Shown here in pieces: positions 1 to 8,698 of a stretch of 64,000 nucleotides of DNA. The stretch's first letter is position 1. Each line of letters begins with the position of its first letter. Where the stretch lies: the NCBI GenBank assembly GCA_023055355.1, contig JALJCS010000037.1, forward strand, positions 5,766,001 to 5,830,000. Reading direction: 5' to 3'. The notes below the pieces were generated by a model. The model saw nothing but the letters and a program-made list of their open reading frames with translations, was not told the origin of the DNA and searched no databases. A program made the translations under genes and the position numbers. The stretch comes from Agelaius tricolor. Its lineage: Eukaryota; Chordata; Aves; Passeriformes; Icteridae.

Positions 1-449
1 TCTTGCCCCTTTTCCTTTTGCCACACTGGAATTCTGTGAACTTCCCAATCATTTTGCTGCCAGAAAGGAAGCCACTCGGTACAACCTTTGTACACTGCGT
101 AAGAGTCGGTGTAAATGCAGGCAAGAGAAATGTTCTGTGCCTCACATCGGAAAACACTCCAAACAGCTATGAGTTCCCCAGCCTGAGCGCTGCCTTCCCC
201 TTCAGTAATGATTCTTTCACCAAATGAATTGTGTAAGACAGCTGTTCTAGATCTCCATACCTTCCCTTCCCGTTTTGCAGAGGCATCTGTGAACCAAGAA
301 CTTGCTGCTTGTTCGGGGGAGAAAGGAAGGGCAGCTTTGATTACAGAGGCACATTTATCTTGGCTGCTAACCAGGCTCTCAGTGCCTTGGATTGTTAGAT
401 TTTTAGCAGCATCTTCCGTTATTGAGACGGTATTACAATAGCCTTCCAT
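1..449 (-). pseudogene. ERV copy 1: RNase H segment of pol (cut by window edge)
   Basis: This is the minus-strand remainder of a retroviral RNase H, identical to the matching part of 55557-56300. Visible motifs in reading order are WFTDAS (first catalytic Asp), AGELIAVWS (catalytic Glu) and IYTDSYAVYKG (second Asp). The open frame continues off the left edge of the window. In a live virus this domain degrades the RNA strand of the RNA-DNA hybrid during reverse transcription. Here it is part of a defective endogenous copy. Confidence 0.85.
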
Positions 450-574
450 CTGAGCATACCATTTCCTAACTGAGGCCCTTTGGGCTACCCCGTCAGGTGG
501 GGGGGAGGGGTGGGGCTCCCATTAGTGACGATTTTGATAACTTTGAAAGGCCCTCTTAATACAGAAAGCTCTTG

Positions 575-1108
575 TCATGCAATTTTTTCCTCTTCTAGGA
601 GAGCTAAGCTAACTACAAACAACCCCTTTTCCCAGGTAGTGTATCTTTTCTCAGCATCTTTGAAACCACAGGAATAAAAACCAAGAGGCCCCGTTGGACC
701 CTCGGGACCCCACTGCCAAATGTGTACTGATAGCCCTGAGGAGGCAAATCCCCATTCCACCTGAAAGGGATCTGTGGGATGGATAGGGCCTAGTGCTTGG
801 TGAGCTGTTGCCTCAAAAATCAGTAATTGCAATGCTTCTTCCTGAGAAGGAGTCCAATCCCATTTCATCCTTTTCCTCAGCAAGTCAAAAAGCGGCCTAG
901 CAATTATTGAGAAATCTGGGAAGTGTTTTCTCCGGAACACCAATAGTCCTAGAGCTTGCTGGAGATCTTTCCTCAATTCAGGCCTTTGAAACTGATCTAA
1001 AGAGGTTAGGGTATCGGGTGGAATACATGTCATGCCTCCTTTCCACCAAATTCTCAAAATCTTCACTTCCTGAGAAGGTTTCTGAATTTTCTCTGCGGGT
1101 ATCTGCAA
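575..1108 (-). pseudogene. ERV copy 1: RT thumb/connection region
   Basis: A 177-codon open stretch on the minus strand matches the thumb-to-connection part of a retroviral reverse transcriptase. It has an LG-L-FRRKHFPDFS segment followed by ARPLFDLL and WDWTPSQEEALQLL. It lies downstream of the RT palm and upstream of RNase H, as expected for pol. It is separated from the palm by the poly-C tract, which breaks the frame. The sequence is identical to 56426-56959. Confidence 0.85.
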
Positions 1109-1173
1109 ATCAAGACTTTTTAAGTGAGAGATTATTTTCTGCTGATGTTTCCCTACTACCTCTATTTCATCCT

Positions 1174-1231
1174 TCCCCCCCTCCCCACCATCCCCCCCCC
1201 CCGCCCCCCCCCCCGCCCCCCCCCCCCCCCC
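1174..1231 (+). repeat. Poly-C (poly-G on minus) tract inside RT
   Basis: A cytosine run of more than 50 bases, broken only by a few G, A and T, sits inside the ERV RT just after the position of the catalytic YxDD box. On the coding (minus) strand it is poly-G and could form G-quadruplexes. Length and composition differ slightly from the second copy at 57026-57083, as expected for an unstable homopolymer that is also prone to sequencing error. It destroys the RT frame. Confidence 0.9.
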
Positions 1232-1239
1232 AGAGTGTC

Positions 1240-1842
1240 TTAAATGGCTACAGGATCAGCAGGATCAGGTTTGGGTATTTTTTCTAATTCCTCAACTAAA
1301 GCATGGTGGGCCAAAGTGGAGGAGTGTTTGTAGCCTTGGGGAAGCCTAGTGCAAGTGTATTGCCGTCCTTTCCCATGTGAAGGCAAAATGGTCCCTATAT
1401 CTTCTGGCTGTATAGGGATCATAAGGAAGATGTCTTTGACATCCATAGTTGCCATTGCCATGATTGAGTGAGCCTTTTCTTGAATTGATGTTATTAATTC
1501 AGCTAAGTTTGGGACCAGTGCTGTAAGAGGGTCTGTGTTGGCATTAAGCCTGCGAAAATCTACTGTTAATCTCCACTTTCCACTGGCTTTTCAGACTGGC
1601 CATACCGGTGAATTAAAAGGAGAATGTGTGTGAATTATTACCCCTTGGTTTCTCAAGTCCTGTAGAACCGCTTTGATACCTTCTCTGGCACCAGAAGGTA
1701 GAGGGTATTGTTTTACATGAGTTGTTTGATTATAGGGTAGGGAGGGTGCGGTTTGAAGCAGCCTAATGTTAAGTGGCAGTGTGCCAAAAGACCACAGAAA
1801 TCCCTCAGAGTCTTCCCACTGCCTCCCAGCAAGGACACCCAT
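1240..1842 (-). pseudogene. ERV copy 1: reverse transcriptase fingers/palm, broken
   Basis: This is the N-terminal half of a retroviral RT. The first piece ends NSPVWPV and meets a TGA stop at 1591-1593. The reading then continues in frame through KASGKWRLTVDFRRLN and MDVKDIFLMIPI (motif A Asp), then LPQGYKHSS. At the catalytic YxDD position it meets a TAA stop (1240-1242), with poly-G beyond. Compared with the second copy, 12 bases (four codons, including the Tyr) are missing at 1246/1247. The enzyme cannot be functional. Confidence 0.85.
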
Positions 1843-1848
1843 TCCTAA

Positions 1849-2130
1849 TCAATTATTTGGAATGTTCCCAATTACCATTTTGATGACTAGTTGATGCTCA
1901 TTTCCAGGGAGCGTCAGTTTGGCTAAGGCAACATTCATAGATTCTGTAGTTCCCAGAGCATTAAGAACACAGCATTGTCTCTTAGTTGGAACAATTCCAC
2001 ACCTCTGGGCATCCTTTTTTGTTAGTGCAGAGATTTGAGCCCCAATGTCAATCAAAAAGGTTACTAGTAGCCTGTGGAGGCCCGTGATAGCTGGGCTTAA
2101 TATATATCCTGATTTATTTTTAGTGAGCAT
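1849..2130 (-). pseudogene. ERV copy 1: aspartic protease
   Basis: A 93-codon open stretch is preceded by gag and followed by RT. FLIDIGAQISAL is the retroviral protease active-site loop (Asp-Ile-Gly in place of the usual Asp-Thr/Ser-Gly), with a downstream LVIKMVIGNIP segment. A TGA stop at 1849-1851 separates it from RT. As a retroviral protease it would process Gag-Pol. The sequence is the same in the second copy. Confidence 0.8.
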
Positions 2131-2132
2131 TC

Positions 2133-4101
2133 TTAAATAAACCCACGCTCCGCCCCTTTGCCCACCTGTAAGCGGCAGAGAGATTTGTTTCCCGAAAACC
2201 CTGTTGGTTTTGGTTCACTGCCTGTGTTCTGTGGGAGAGGCTGGGGGAGGGTTAGTTTTTGTCCCTGAGAGGGGAGGGGTGCACTGGGTTGAGCCAATGG
2301 ATTCGGTTTTCGCTGGTGCCAATTATTTATTCTTTTCTGCAATTTATCAAGGGGCAAACCATCCATCACCTCTTTGGGGACCCACTTTTGAATTCCCAAC
2401 AACCACCAATGGTGGCAGTTAGAGATCTGTTTTCCTTTCTCTATATTTTCACTGTCAGGAGCCCCAATAAATCAAACACCTTTGTTATTTTCTGATTTCT
2501 ATGCCGGGGTTTTTATAGGTCCATCTTGTCTACAATAATTAATCAGATCTACTGCAACTTCAGCTCATGTCCAAACTTTATGGCTACTGGCAGGTGAATC
2601 AGATTGAGAAGCTGAGGGCTGTGAGGGGGAAGAGTAGGGAGTGAAGCCAGGATCTCTAGGTCCACTTTGGTCAGGGGAATTCCTGAGGAATCTTATCTAG
2701 TCTTTCTACAGGATTCAAAGCCATTGTGGTTTTCTGTAGAGTCATTGCTGTATGTTTAAGTGTTTCTGGAAGCCCACGAGTTCAATCGGTCATTAGTTCT
2801 GGCTTCACAGGTAATTGCATTGGGCATTCAAAACCAGGAACTAATTTCTTTTCATGAATCTTTTGCAGGCAGGCGGCTTTGTGGACACTTTCTAAGAGCT
2901 GGTCGGTGGTGTCAACGATTGCCAGGGGGTCACCCCTTTCCAAAGGATTCATTCTCCCGGCCCAGAAAGACGCACCCTGTGTCAGGGACCATGCATCACG
3001 CTTACCTCCTTATCTCCTGTTGTGAAGAAGGCTCCATGTCCCCAGTACCCACTGGCCTCCGGTTAATTTAATTTGATCTCCACCATCGAGGGACACTCGG
3101 AGGACATATTTGTCTCTGATTCTTGTGGGAGGTGCCCGAATTCTTTTTACAGCTTAGCTAATTCGGTAGCACTGAACGGTATTTGTTTAGTTGTGATAGG
3201 TGGGTCAAGATCCTCTTTCGGCAATGCAGAGAGACAGGGAGACCCACTCGGTAATCAGAATCCAATTTGATTGTGGGATACAAGCACTTACATACCATTG
3301 CAGGGAGACTAGTAATGTGTACTACAATGATTAGGTTAAAATCACATACACAAACTTACGCATATAACAACATCTCTTGCTTGCAGAGTTTAATGGGATT
3401 TTCTTTTTCCAGTAAACCCGTTTGATTTAATCTTCTTGCAATCCAGGTCGAATTTTCAAAGTTCCGTTTGTTTATGCCAAGGCATCCTGTTTTCAAATCT
3501 CTTATGTTAACCAGGTCCAAAGTGCATCATCTGTCTTATGTCCCCCAACATTCCAACAATCCTCATCATTAAGATAGTTCTATTCTGTTTGAACCAAGGG
3601 TCTCAAGCGAGGACAGCAGTATTCTCTCCAATTTTTTACTGCCTCAAGTTCCTGACGGGGATAGATTTGTTTCATGTCAGGAGTTTCCTTTTCCTCTGGC
3701 TCTGTAGAGGAATCAGTATGATGTGAATTCTTAGCAAGTTCCTCTCTAAGGGCAGCTCGCAACATATAGATCTCATTTCTATCTTCCTTTAATTCTTTCT
3801 GCAAAATTTCAACTAGGTTTTGAAGGGAATCTATTCTTGCTATTTCCTCGTTTCTTTGCTTAAAAAGGGTTTCTATGGCTGCTGTGAGACAAGCTGCCAA
3901 AACTGAGCAGAGGATGGTCTTATTTTTGCCCAGTTTAACTTCTGTTTCATGTTGTAAAGAACAAATTCTATCTATGACATTTTCTAAATTAAACCAGCTG
4001 TTCTCTGCCCAAACCTCCCCCCTTGGAGAAGGCTTGGCATTCTATTTAGCAAGCAGAGCAGAAAATTCAGCTGTAACTTTTGTGCTAGAGTTTTCAGTCA
4101 T
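2133..4101 (-). pseudogene. ERV copy 1: gag remnant
   Basis: This is the region between leader and protease on the minus strand. Its 5' end has an ATG at 4101 that runs into an in-frame stop after about 20 codons. The frame then stays open through a helical, Glu/Lys-rich segment (roughly 3650-3900, around NLVEILQKELKEDRNEIY) with coiled-coil heptads. The 3' part (2133-2402) is Pro/Gln-rich. I see no clear CCHC zinc knuckle. At 3738 this copy encodes Leu where the second copy encodes Phe. Confidence 0.65.
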
Positions 4102-4525
4102 TTTATGAAGGGACCAAAACCATGACAGGGAGGTGCAAACTTAAGTTAGACAATCTCACAGCCTTTGCTGTGCTCCCCTTTGCTTCCCTGGCTGGGTGAA
4201 GAGACCAAATCTCCCTGGGAGGCCCTGCTTAGTTCCTTCAAGTTGTCCCTTCCTTCCCAGACAGTCCAAATTCACACATAAACAAAAACAGTTTCCCCTT
4301 TTGCGCTAAGAGATTTTTTGGGAAATTCTAAAGACAGAACCCTCAATAGAGTATGGGGGCGTATTTCACCTGGGCGTGCGCAGTTTGTGGGAAATTCAAA
4401 GAGCTTTCCTTGCTTTCCAGCTTCGTTCAACCCTTTCGCGATGAGGGGCTAGGTGTGGCTGAAGCAAATCGTCCTTCCCCTGTTCCAGACTACAAACAGC
4501 CTTGCAGACCCTTCTGTCGATCAGA

Positions 4526-4543
4526 ATCCTGTCCATGATGCCA
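4526..4543 (-). promoter_or_regulatory. Candidate primer binding site, ERV copy 1
   Basis: On the minus strand, six bases after the end of the 5' LTR (4550), a stretch begins TGGCATCATGGACAGG. Retroviral primer binding sites start with TGG at this place because they pair with the CCA end of a tRNA. I could not assign the tRNA with confidence. Confidence 0.45.
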
Positions 4544-4733
4544 ATTTAATGTCACGATCCGCTCATACCAATGGGGGTGGTGATGGTTGGTTAACTGATC
4601 TGGGAGTGCAACAGACAACACGGAAAGGGGATTGCAGTATCAAAACAAATTTATAGAATGACCACAGCAAATGCATGAAAGGAATTAGGGAGAGGAAAAG
4701 AATAGAAAAGAGGGGGAGAAAGAGAGAGGGAGT

Positions 4734-6004
4734 TGTCCTAAGCTGATTATATGATGCTTTTAACCCCAATCATCTTGTTCTGTTTATGCTGCATCATAAG
4801 TTTTGCACCTTTAAGACTTGTTGCAGAGAGTGAAGGGGGGAGAGAAGAAGCAGAAGTTTGTTTTCAGACCCTGCACTCACTCCTCCACATTCCTGCTCCT
4901 GGACTGTGTTGTCTGGGGATGAACAGACAGTGGGACAGAGCTCTCCTTTGCTTTTAGTTAGTTTTAGCTTGCTGAGGCAAGGAAGTTCCCTGGACTGTGG
5001 TTTCTTTTCTTTTTTCCCTTTTCTTTGGACCTCTTGAAACCTGCTCTGGACTGAACACCCAGAAGAGCACCGGCAGCTAGCACCTGTGGCCCACCAGGCC
5101 GGGCCCGGCCCGCAACATTTCCAGCACCGGAGGGACTGATAAGAGCCTGTGTGAGCTGAACTGCAACCCAAGGGAGGGGACTTTCTCAGTTTGTCATCTC
5201 TTTTGGAGCAACAAGGGGTTTTATTGTTCAATATTGTTTAGGTTTTATTGTTTAATAAACAGGTTTTTTCCACCTCTTTCCAAGGAACTATTTTCTCCTG
5301 GACCGGTTGGGGGGAGTGTTGCAGTGTGACGCCATTTCCTGTTTCAGGAAACAGGAAAATCCCTCAGGTGTTGGGATAGGTGAAACCTGTCCTTTCCCCT
5401 CCCCCTTTGCCCTCCTGCTAAGTGCTGTCCATCAATGTTAACATTCCAGCAGGGTCATGGTGTGGTTGGCAGAAGTTCAAAAGATGCCCCTCAGGTCCGG
5501 GCTCATTGGCCTGTCCAAGTGTCTTTATCCTTTGAGCCTTCCCCTCCTCCCACCTGGTTGGTGGCTCACCTGTGCCTTCCCCTGCCCCTGTCCCCGGGCT
5601 TAAAAGGAGACGGGACCATGCGGTCTGGATTCTGTTGGGAGCTGTTACAAGATTCAGAGGTCTGTCATCCTGGAATAAACTCTGGATTAGAACTCTACAG
5701 CAGAATCCTCTCCTTTTTCTCTTCACCGTCCCTTGAACCTTTTCCACCAGAGGTCAACTGAATTTCTACTATGCCTGGATTTGTTGCGAGTGCCTAGCTG
5801 CAGGATGCAGCCGGCCAAATGTATCTCTGAGGTGAAACATCACAGCTGCCGCCTTTGGCCCAGCAGCAAGGGTCAGACGAGCCCAGGCACGTCCCACCCG
5901 GTAATATTGGGATTAATATTTCATAGGGGAGGGGCCAAATGAATCTGCTTTCCTAGAGGAGCCCCTTTGGGGGTTCTCCTCAAAATTTGCCCTGAACCAA
6001 GACA
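4734..6004 (+). mobile_element. Solo LTR (family B) nested in the ERV 5' LTR
   Basis: A plus-strand solo LTR starting TGTCCTAAGC and ending GAACCAAGACA, flanked by the 5-bp duplication GGAGT (4729-4733 and 6005-6009). The unoccupied site survives near 50150-50155 in the partner LTR, which reads straight across. It carries an AATAAA signal near 5255. Without the element inserted in it, it is about 656 bp, close to the 601-bp relative at 21921-22521. No internal retroviral genes are attached. Confidence 0.88.
5317..5925 (+). mobile_element. Solo LTR (family C) nested inside the family B LTR
   Basis: A 609-bp block starts TGTTGCAGTG and interrupts the family B LTR between its poly-A region and its 3' end. 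Six bases, GGGGAG, are repeated on both sides (5311-5316 and 5926-5931). Inside are a TATA-like CTTAAAAGG (near 5600) and an AATAAA (near 5678), in the order and spacing expected of U3-R. Taken strictly between the repeats, the right end reads TTTCATA rather than a canonical CA, so it may be off by two bases. Six-base duplications are typical of ERVK-type elements. Confidence 0.75.
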
Positions 6005-6821
6005 GGAGTATAGCTACCAAATGTGGAGAGACTAAGTCCTCATAGTCCAGCCAACAGAGTTTGCCTAGTCGCGTTGGGAAGATAATGGCCCTGCCTGGTT
6101 AACTCAAGGTTAAGTCCTGGTGAACTCAAGGTTCTATTATAGTCCATTGCTGAGGGGGGAAACAGAATCTTGAAATGGCTGAGGGGGAACAGATCCAATC
6201 AAGAAGAAGAAGTCTATTGAAATTGCTGAGGGGGAAAAAGGTATTGAAGACGGGTACAGACAGTCCATGTTCTCAGCAGGATAAGTCAGTAGCAGCAGTG
6301 AGTGGGACCCACTGTTTCAGGACTGCTTTCTGGGGGAAACCAGTCTAGGTCCTGTAGGCACATCTCTAGGCAACACTCAGCAGGCATCCTGCTTCAGTCA
6401 GGCCAGCACCCCTGCATCAGAATTACAGGTGTCTCAGTCTCAGTCCTTGGGAGGGGGGCTTCAACCTCGGTGCCTCACGGTGGTAGTGGAGCAGAGGAAG
6501 GATTTTCCATGGGGGGGCTACCAAGTTGCCCCAGCAAGTTCATCTGGCCAAGAGGTGGGAAAATTCCTGGTCTATTGTCGTGAAGCAGGTGCAAGCATAT
6601 AGGCTGGGTCGCCCTTTGGCAGGCCCTGCTAGAAGCAGTCACTGAAGACACAGCTGTGAACAATCCCTTGGCAGGCCAGAATTCTGCTCAGGGGCCTCAG
6701 GATTTTTGGTGTTCATCCATTACTGGCAGGCCAGAATTCCCATCGGTGTCTTTAGGGTCCAAGTGTCTGTCCTGGGAATGGTCGTGAGGCAAATGAGGGG
6801 AACTTTAGACTGTCTTTCACA

Positions 6822-7593
6822 CGTATCAGAAAATCTATTTACTGAAATAGCCAAAAAGAATGCATAACATTTACAATTGAGGGGGAAAAAGAAAACCAAA
6901 CTCAAACCGTTGGAGCAATATCATTCTAGAGAATGCCATGTCTCTATGAAAAATACAAAAAAATTTCTGTTTTCAAACGCACCCACAAATCACCATTTTG
7001 CATCCTTTTTGTTGTTGTTGTTGTTTGTTTTAAAGCTCTGGCACTTATCTGATTCCTTTTTGAGTTAGTTCAGCTCATTAATCTAGTAAGAAAGCTGCTA
7101 AAATTAAACGGAAAAACCTATGGGGAACAGGATGCCACTTCAGCCATGTTGTAGGGAAGCATTAGGTCAGCCTTCTGTCTTGTAGAAATACATCTGTCAT
7201 ATAGGAAAATCACTGCGTAGCACTATCTTATTTTGAACTTTCTCATTGCTACTGGGTTCCTGAATGATCAAGATGGTTTAAACCAAACAACAGCCAGCCC
7301 TCTAAGATACTCCCCAAACTATTGCAATGGAATAACTTGATCAGGTGAAGAGCTCACTATGCAAAAGCTGAATATGATGTCAAGAATGCTTTGTTGTGGA
7401 TTACCATTGTTTGGGATCATTTATCCCTTACCCTCCCATGTAGGTATAGGAAAAAATTAAGAAACCACAAGGCTTTTACAGCTGTTCTTGTATTTTGGGA
7501 TCGTAAGGACTTGGGTTGGTAAACAAAACTGTGGTGAGTTTTACTATTGACTTTATCGCTGTTTCACTTTGAATTAACTGCTTTGCATTTCAG
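6822..7593. other. Intron-like flank right of the ERV
   Basis: Host flank of the ERV integration site. It is AT-rich, with a short (GTT)n run near 7011-7029 and no coding signal. It ends in a pyrimidine-rich stretch and CAG just before the exon at 7594, so it is probably the 3' part of an intron. Confidence 0.5.
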
Positions 7594-7724
7594 CTTACCC
7601 ATCAGTATAATGAGAAGAAGAATATCTTCCTTCCTGCCCAAAAGATGTTGAATTATGCCTGTGATGTCACGGACTTAAAGACGAAAACCATTGTGATTGA
7701 AAGGAAGTATTGGCATGCCACAAG
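7594..7724 (+). CDS. Candidate internal exon of an unrecognised host gene (copy 1)
   Basis: 131 bp bounded by a good acceptor (pyrimidine-rich run, then TTTGCATTTCAG) and a donor (ACAAG then GTAACT). Only one of the three forward frames is open throughout: 43 codons plus two bases. The peptide begins LTHQYNEKKNIFLPAQ and ends TIVIERKYWHATR. The composition is protein-like, and the other two frames hit stops within 20 codons. The exon is repeated without change at 63458-63588. I do not recognise the gene. No neighbouring exon of the same gene was found in the window, so it may be an isolated exon of a large-intron gene or a pseudogene fragment carried by duplication. Confidence 0.55.
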
Positions 7725-7837
7725 GTAACTGGAGTGAGCTGTCTTTCCTCCTCAGCTTCACTGTGATAGTAGAATTTTAATTAGCAGTTCCAAAACTTTG
7801 TCTTAGCATAGTCTGGTGACATATCTCAGTAGAGCAG

Positions 7838-8693
7838 TGTCCTAGGGTGACTTTATGATGCTTGTATCCCCAGCCATCTGTTCTGTTAATGCTGGATATT
7901 CTATTCTCTGCCTTCAAGACTGGTTCTGAGAGCAAAGGTTGGGAGAAGAAGAAGCACGGAGTTTGTTATCACAGGCTGCACTCACTCTTCTAAAAGCAAC
8001 ACTGCTCCACATTCTGTGCTGCACTGTGTTGTCTGGGCACTGATGGAGCAGAACAGAGTGTTGTTTGCTTTTCAGTTGGTTTAGCTGGCTGAGGCAGAGT
8101 TTTCCCTGGACTGTCTTTTTTTCTTTCCCTTTTCTTGGAACTGTTCAAACCTGCTCCAGACTGGGACCTGGAGAGCACTGAGAGCTTGCACTTTGTGGCC
8201 ACCTCTGTTCTGAAACCAATTGAAGATGGGGAATGGGAGTTCTACCAATGGGTTCATTTGTCATATTTGCATTGAAAATGTAGAAAGTTCAGAACCAGGA
8301 AGACTTCATTTATTTCCTCATTTTGGAACCCCTCCCCATGAAAGGGACCACCGATTCATTTTGAGCAACAAACTACGCGTGCTTAATAGCTTTTGAACTA
8401 ATTACCATACGAAGTGAGGAATGATGGGATGTACCTAAATTATGAACATGTATTTGTCTTTTGGGTATTCAATACTTGTATAGATAAAAAGACTCTGTTA
8501 TCACCTCTAAATCACAGTGTGTATTTGGGAGCTATCCCGCACGCTGCCCAGCGTTGCAATAGACATACACTTTCTAATTTTGAACTGTTAGGGAGCCTTT
8601 GTCCGTCACAGTTGGATATCAGTACTAGATCAATATTTTTAATAAATCACCCCTTCTTGAGGATTGCTGCCAAATTTGCCCTAAACCAAGACA
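7838..8693 (+). mobile_element. Solo LTR (family B) with a replaced core
   Basis: It starts TGTCCTAGGG and ends CTAAACCAAGACA, flanked by AGCAG on both sides (7833-7837 and 8694-8698). The first ~370 bases and the last ~30 bases match the other family B LTRs. The middle does not: the expected ~270-bp segment with the AATAAA signal is missing, and about 450 bp of unrelated sequence is present instead. The matching 5-bp duplication argues for one original insertion that was later altered. Confidence 0.8.
8205..8660 (+). mobile_element. Foreign core inside the LTR, probably another LTR fragment
   Basis: This replaces the middle of the family B LTR. Its 3' part (about 8600-8655) ends with AATAAATCACCCC following a GATATCAGTAC stretch, which looks like the R/U5 end of another avian LTR. 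I could not find a target-site duplication, so insertion plus deletion or recombination are both possible. Confidence 0.4.
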
Positions 8694-8698
8694 AGCAG

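Larger units (their letters stand above)
4550..6821 (-). mobile_element. ERV copy 1: 5' LTR (family A) with nested insertions
   Basis: Read on the minus strand, this LTR begins TGTGAAAGAC and ends GGATCGTGACA. It is about 996 bp once the nested elements at 4734-6004 and one 5-bp duplication are removed. Its ends were set by comparing it with the uninterrupted partner LTR at 49957-50942; the shared sequence stops exactly at these ends. The right flank begins CGTAT, matching the left flank (GGTAT) of the complete copy at four of five bases. Confidence 0.85.
1..8136. repeat. Left copy of a ~55.86-kb tandem duplication (partial)
   Basis: This block matches 55852-64000 almost base for base. The offset is 55,851 up to the poly-C tract and 55,864 after it. 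Outside that tract I found five substitutions (at 1417, 2271, 3071, 3738 and 7110) and one 12-bp indel (at 1246/1247). Both copies run off the window edge, so the full extent is unknown. It contains the 3' half of an ERV locus, its 5' LTR, an exon and the start of another LTR. It could be a real tandem duplication or two haplotypes joined by an assembler; the sequence alone cannot decide. Confidence 0.93.

Noticed and set aside
5435..5761. Overlapping 108-109-codon frames on both strands in the nested LTR
   Set aside because: They lie wholly inside the family C LTR, which is regulatory rather than coding, and recur only because the LTR is duplicated.
6302..6663. Identical 93- and 62-codon frames found three times in the window (also 50423-50784 and 62166-62527)
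   Set aside because: They are within the family A LTR. Their identity reflects the converted LTR tract and the large duplication, not protein conservation.
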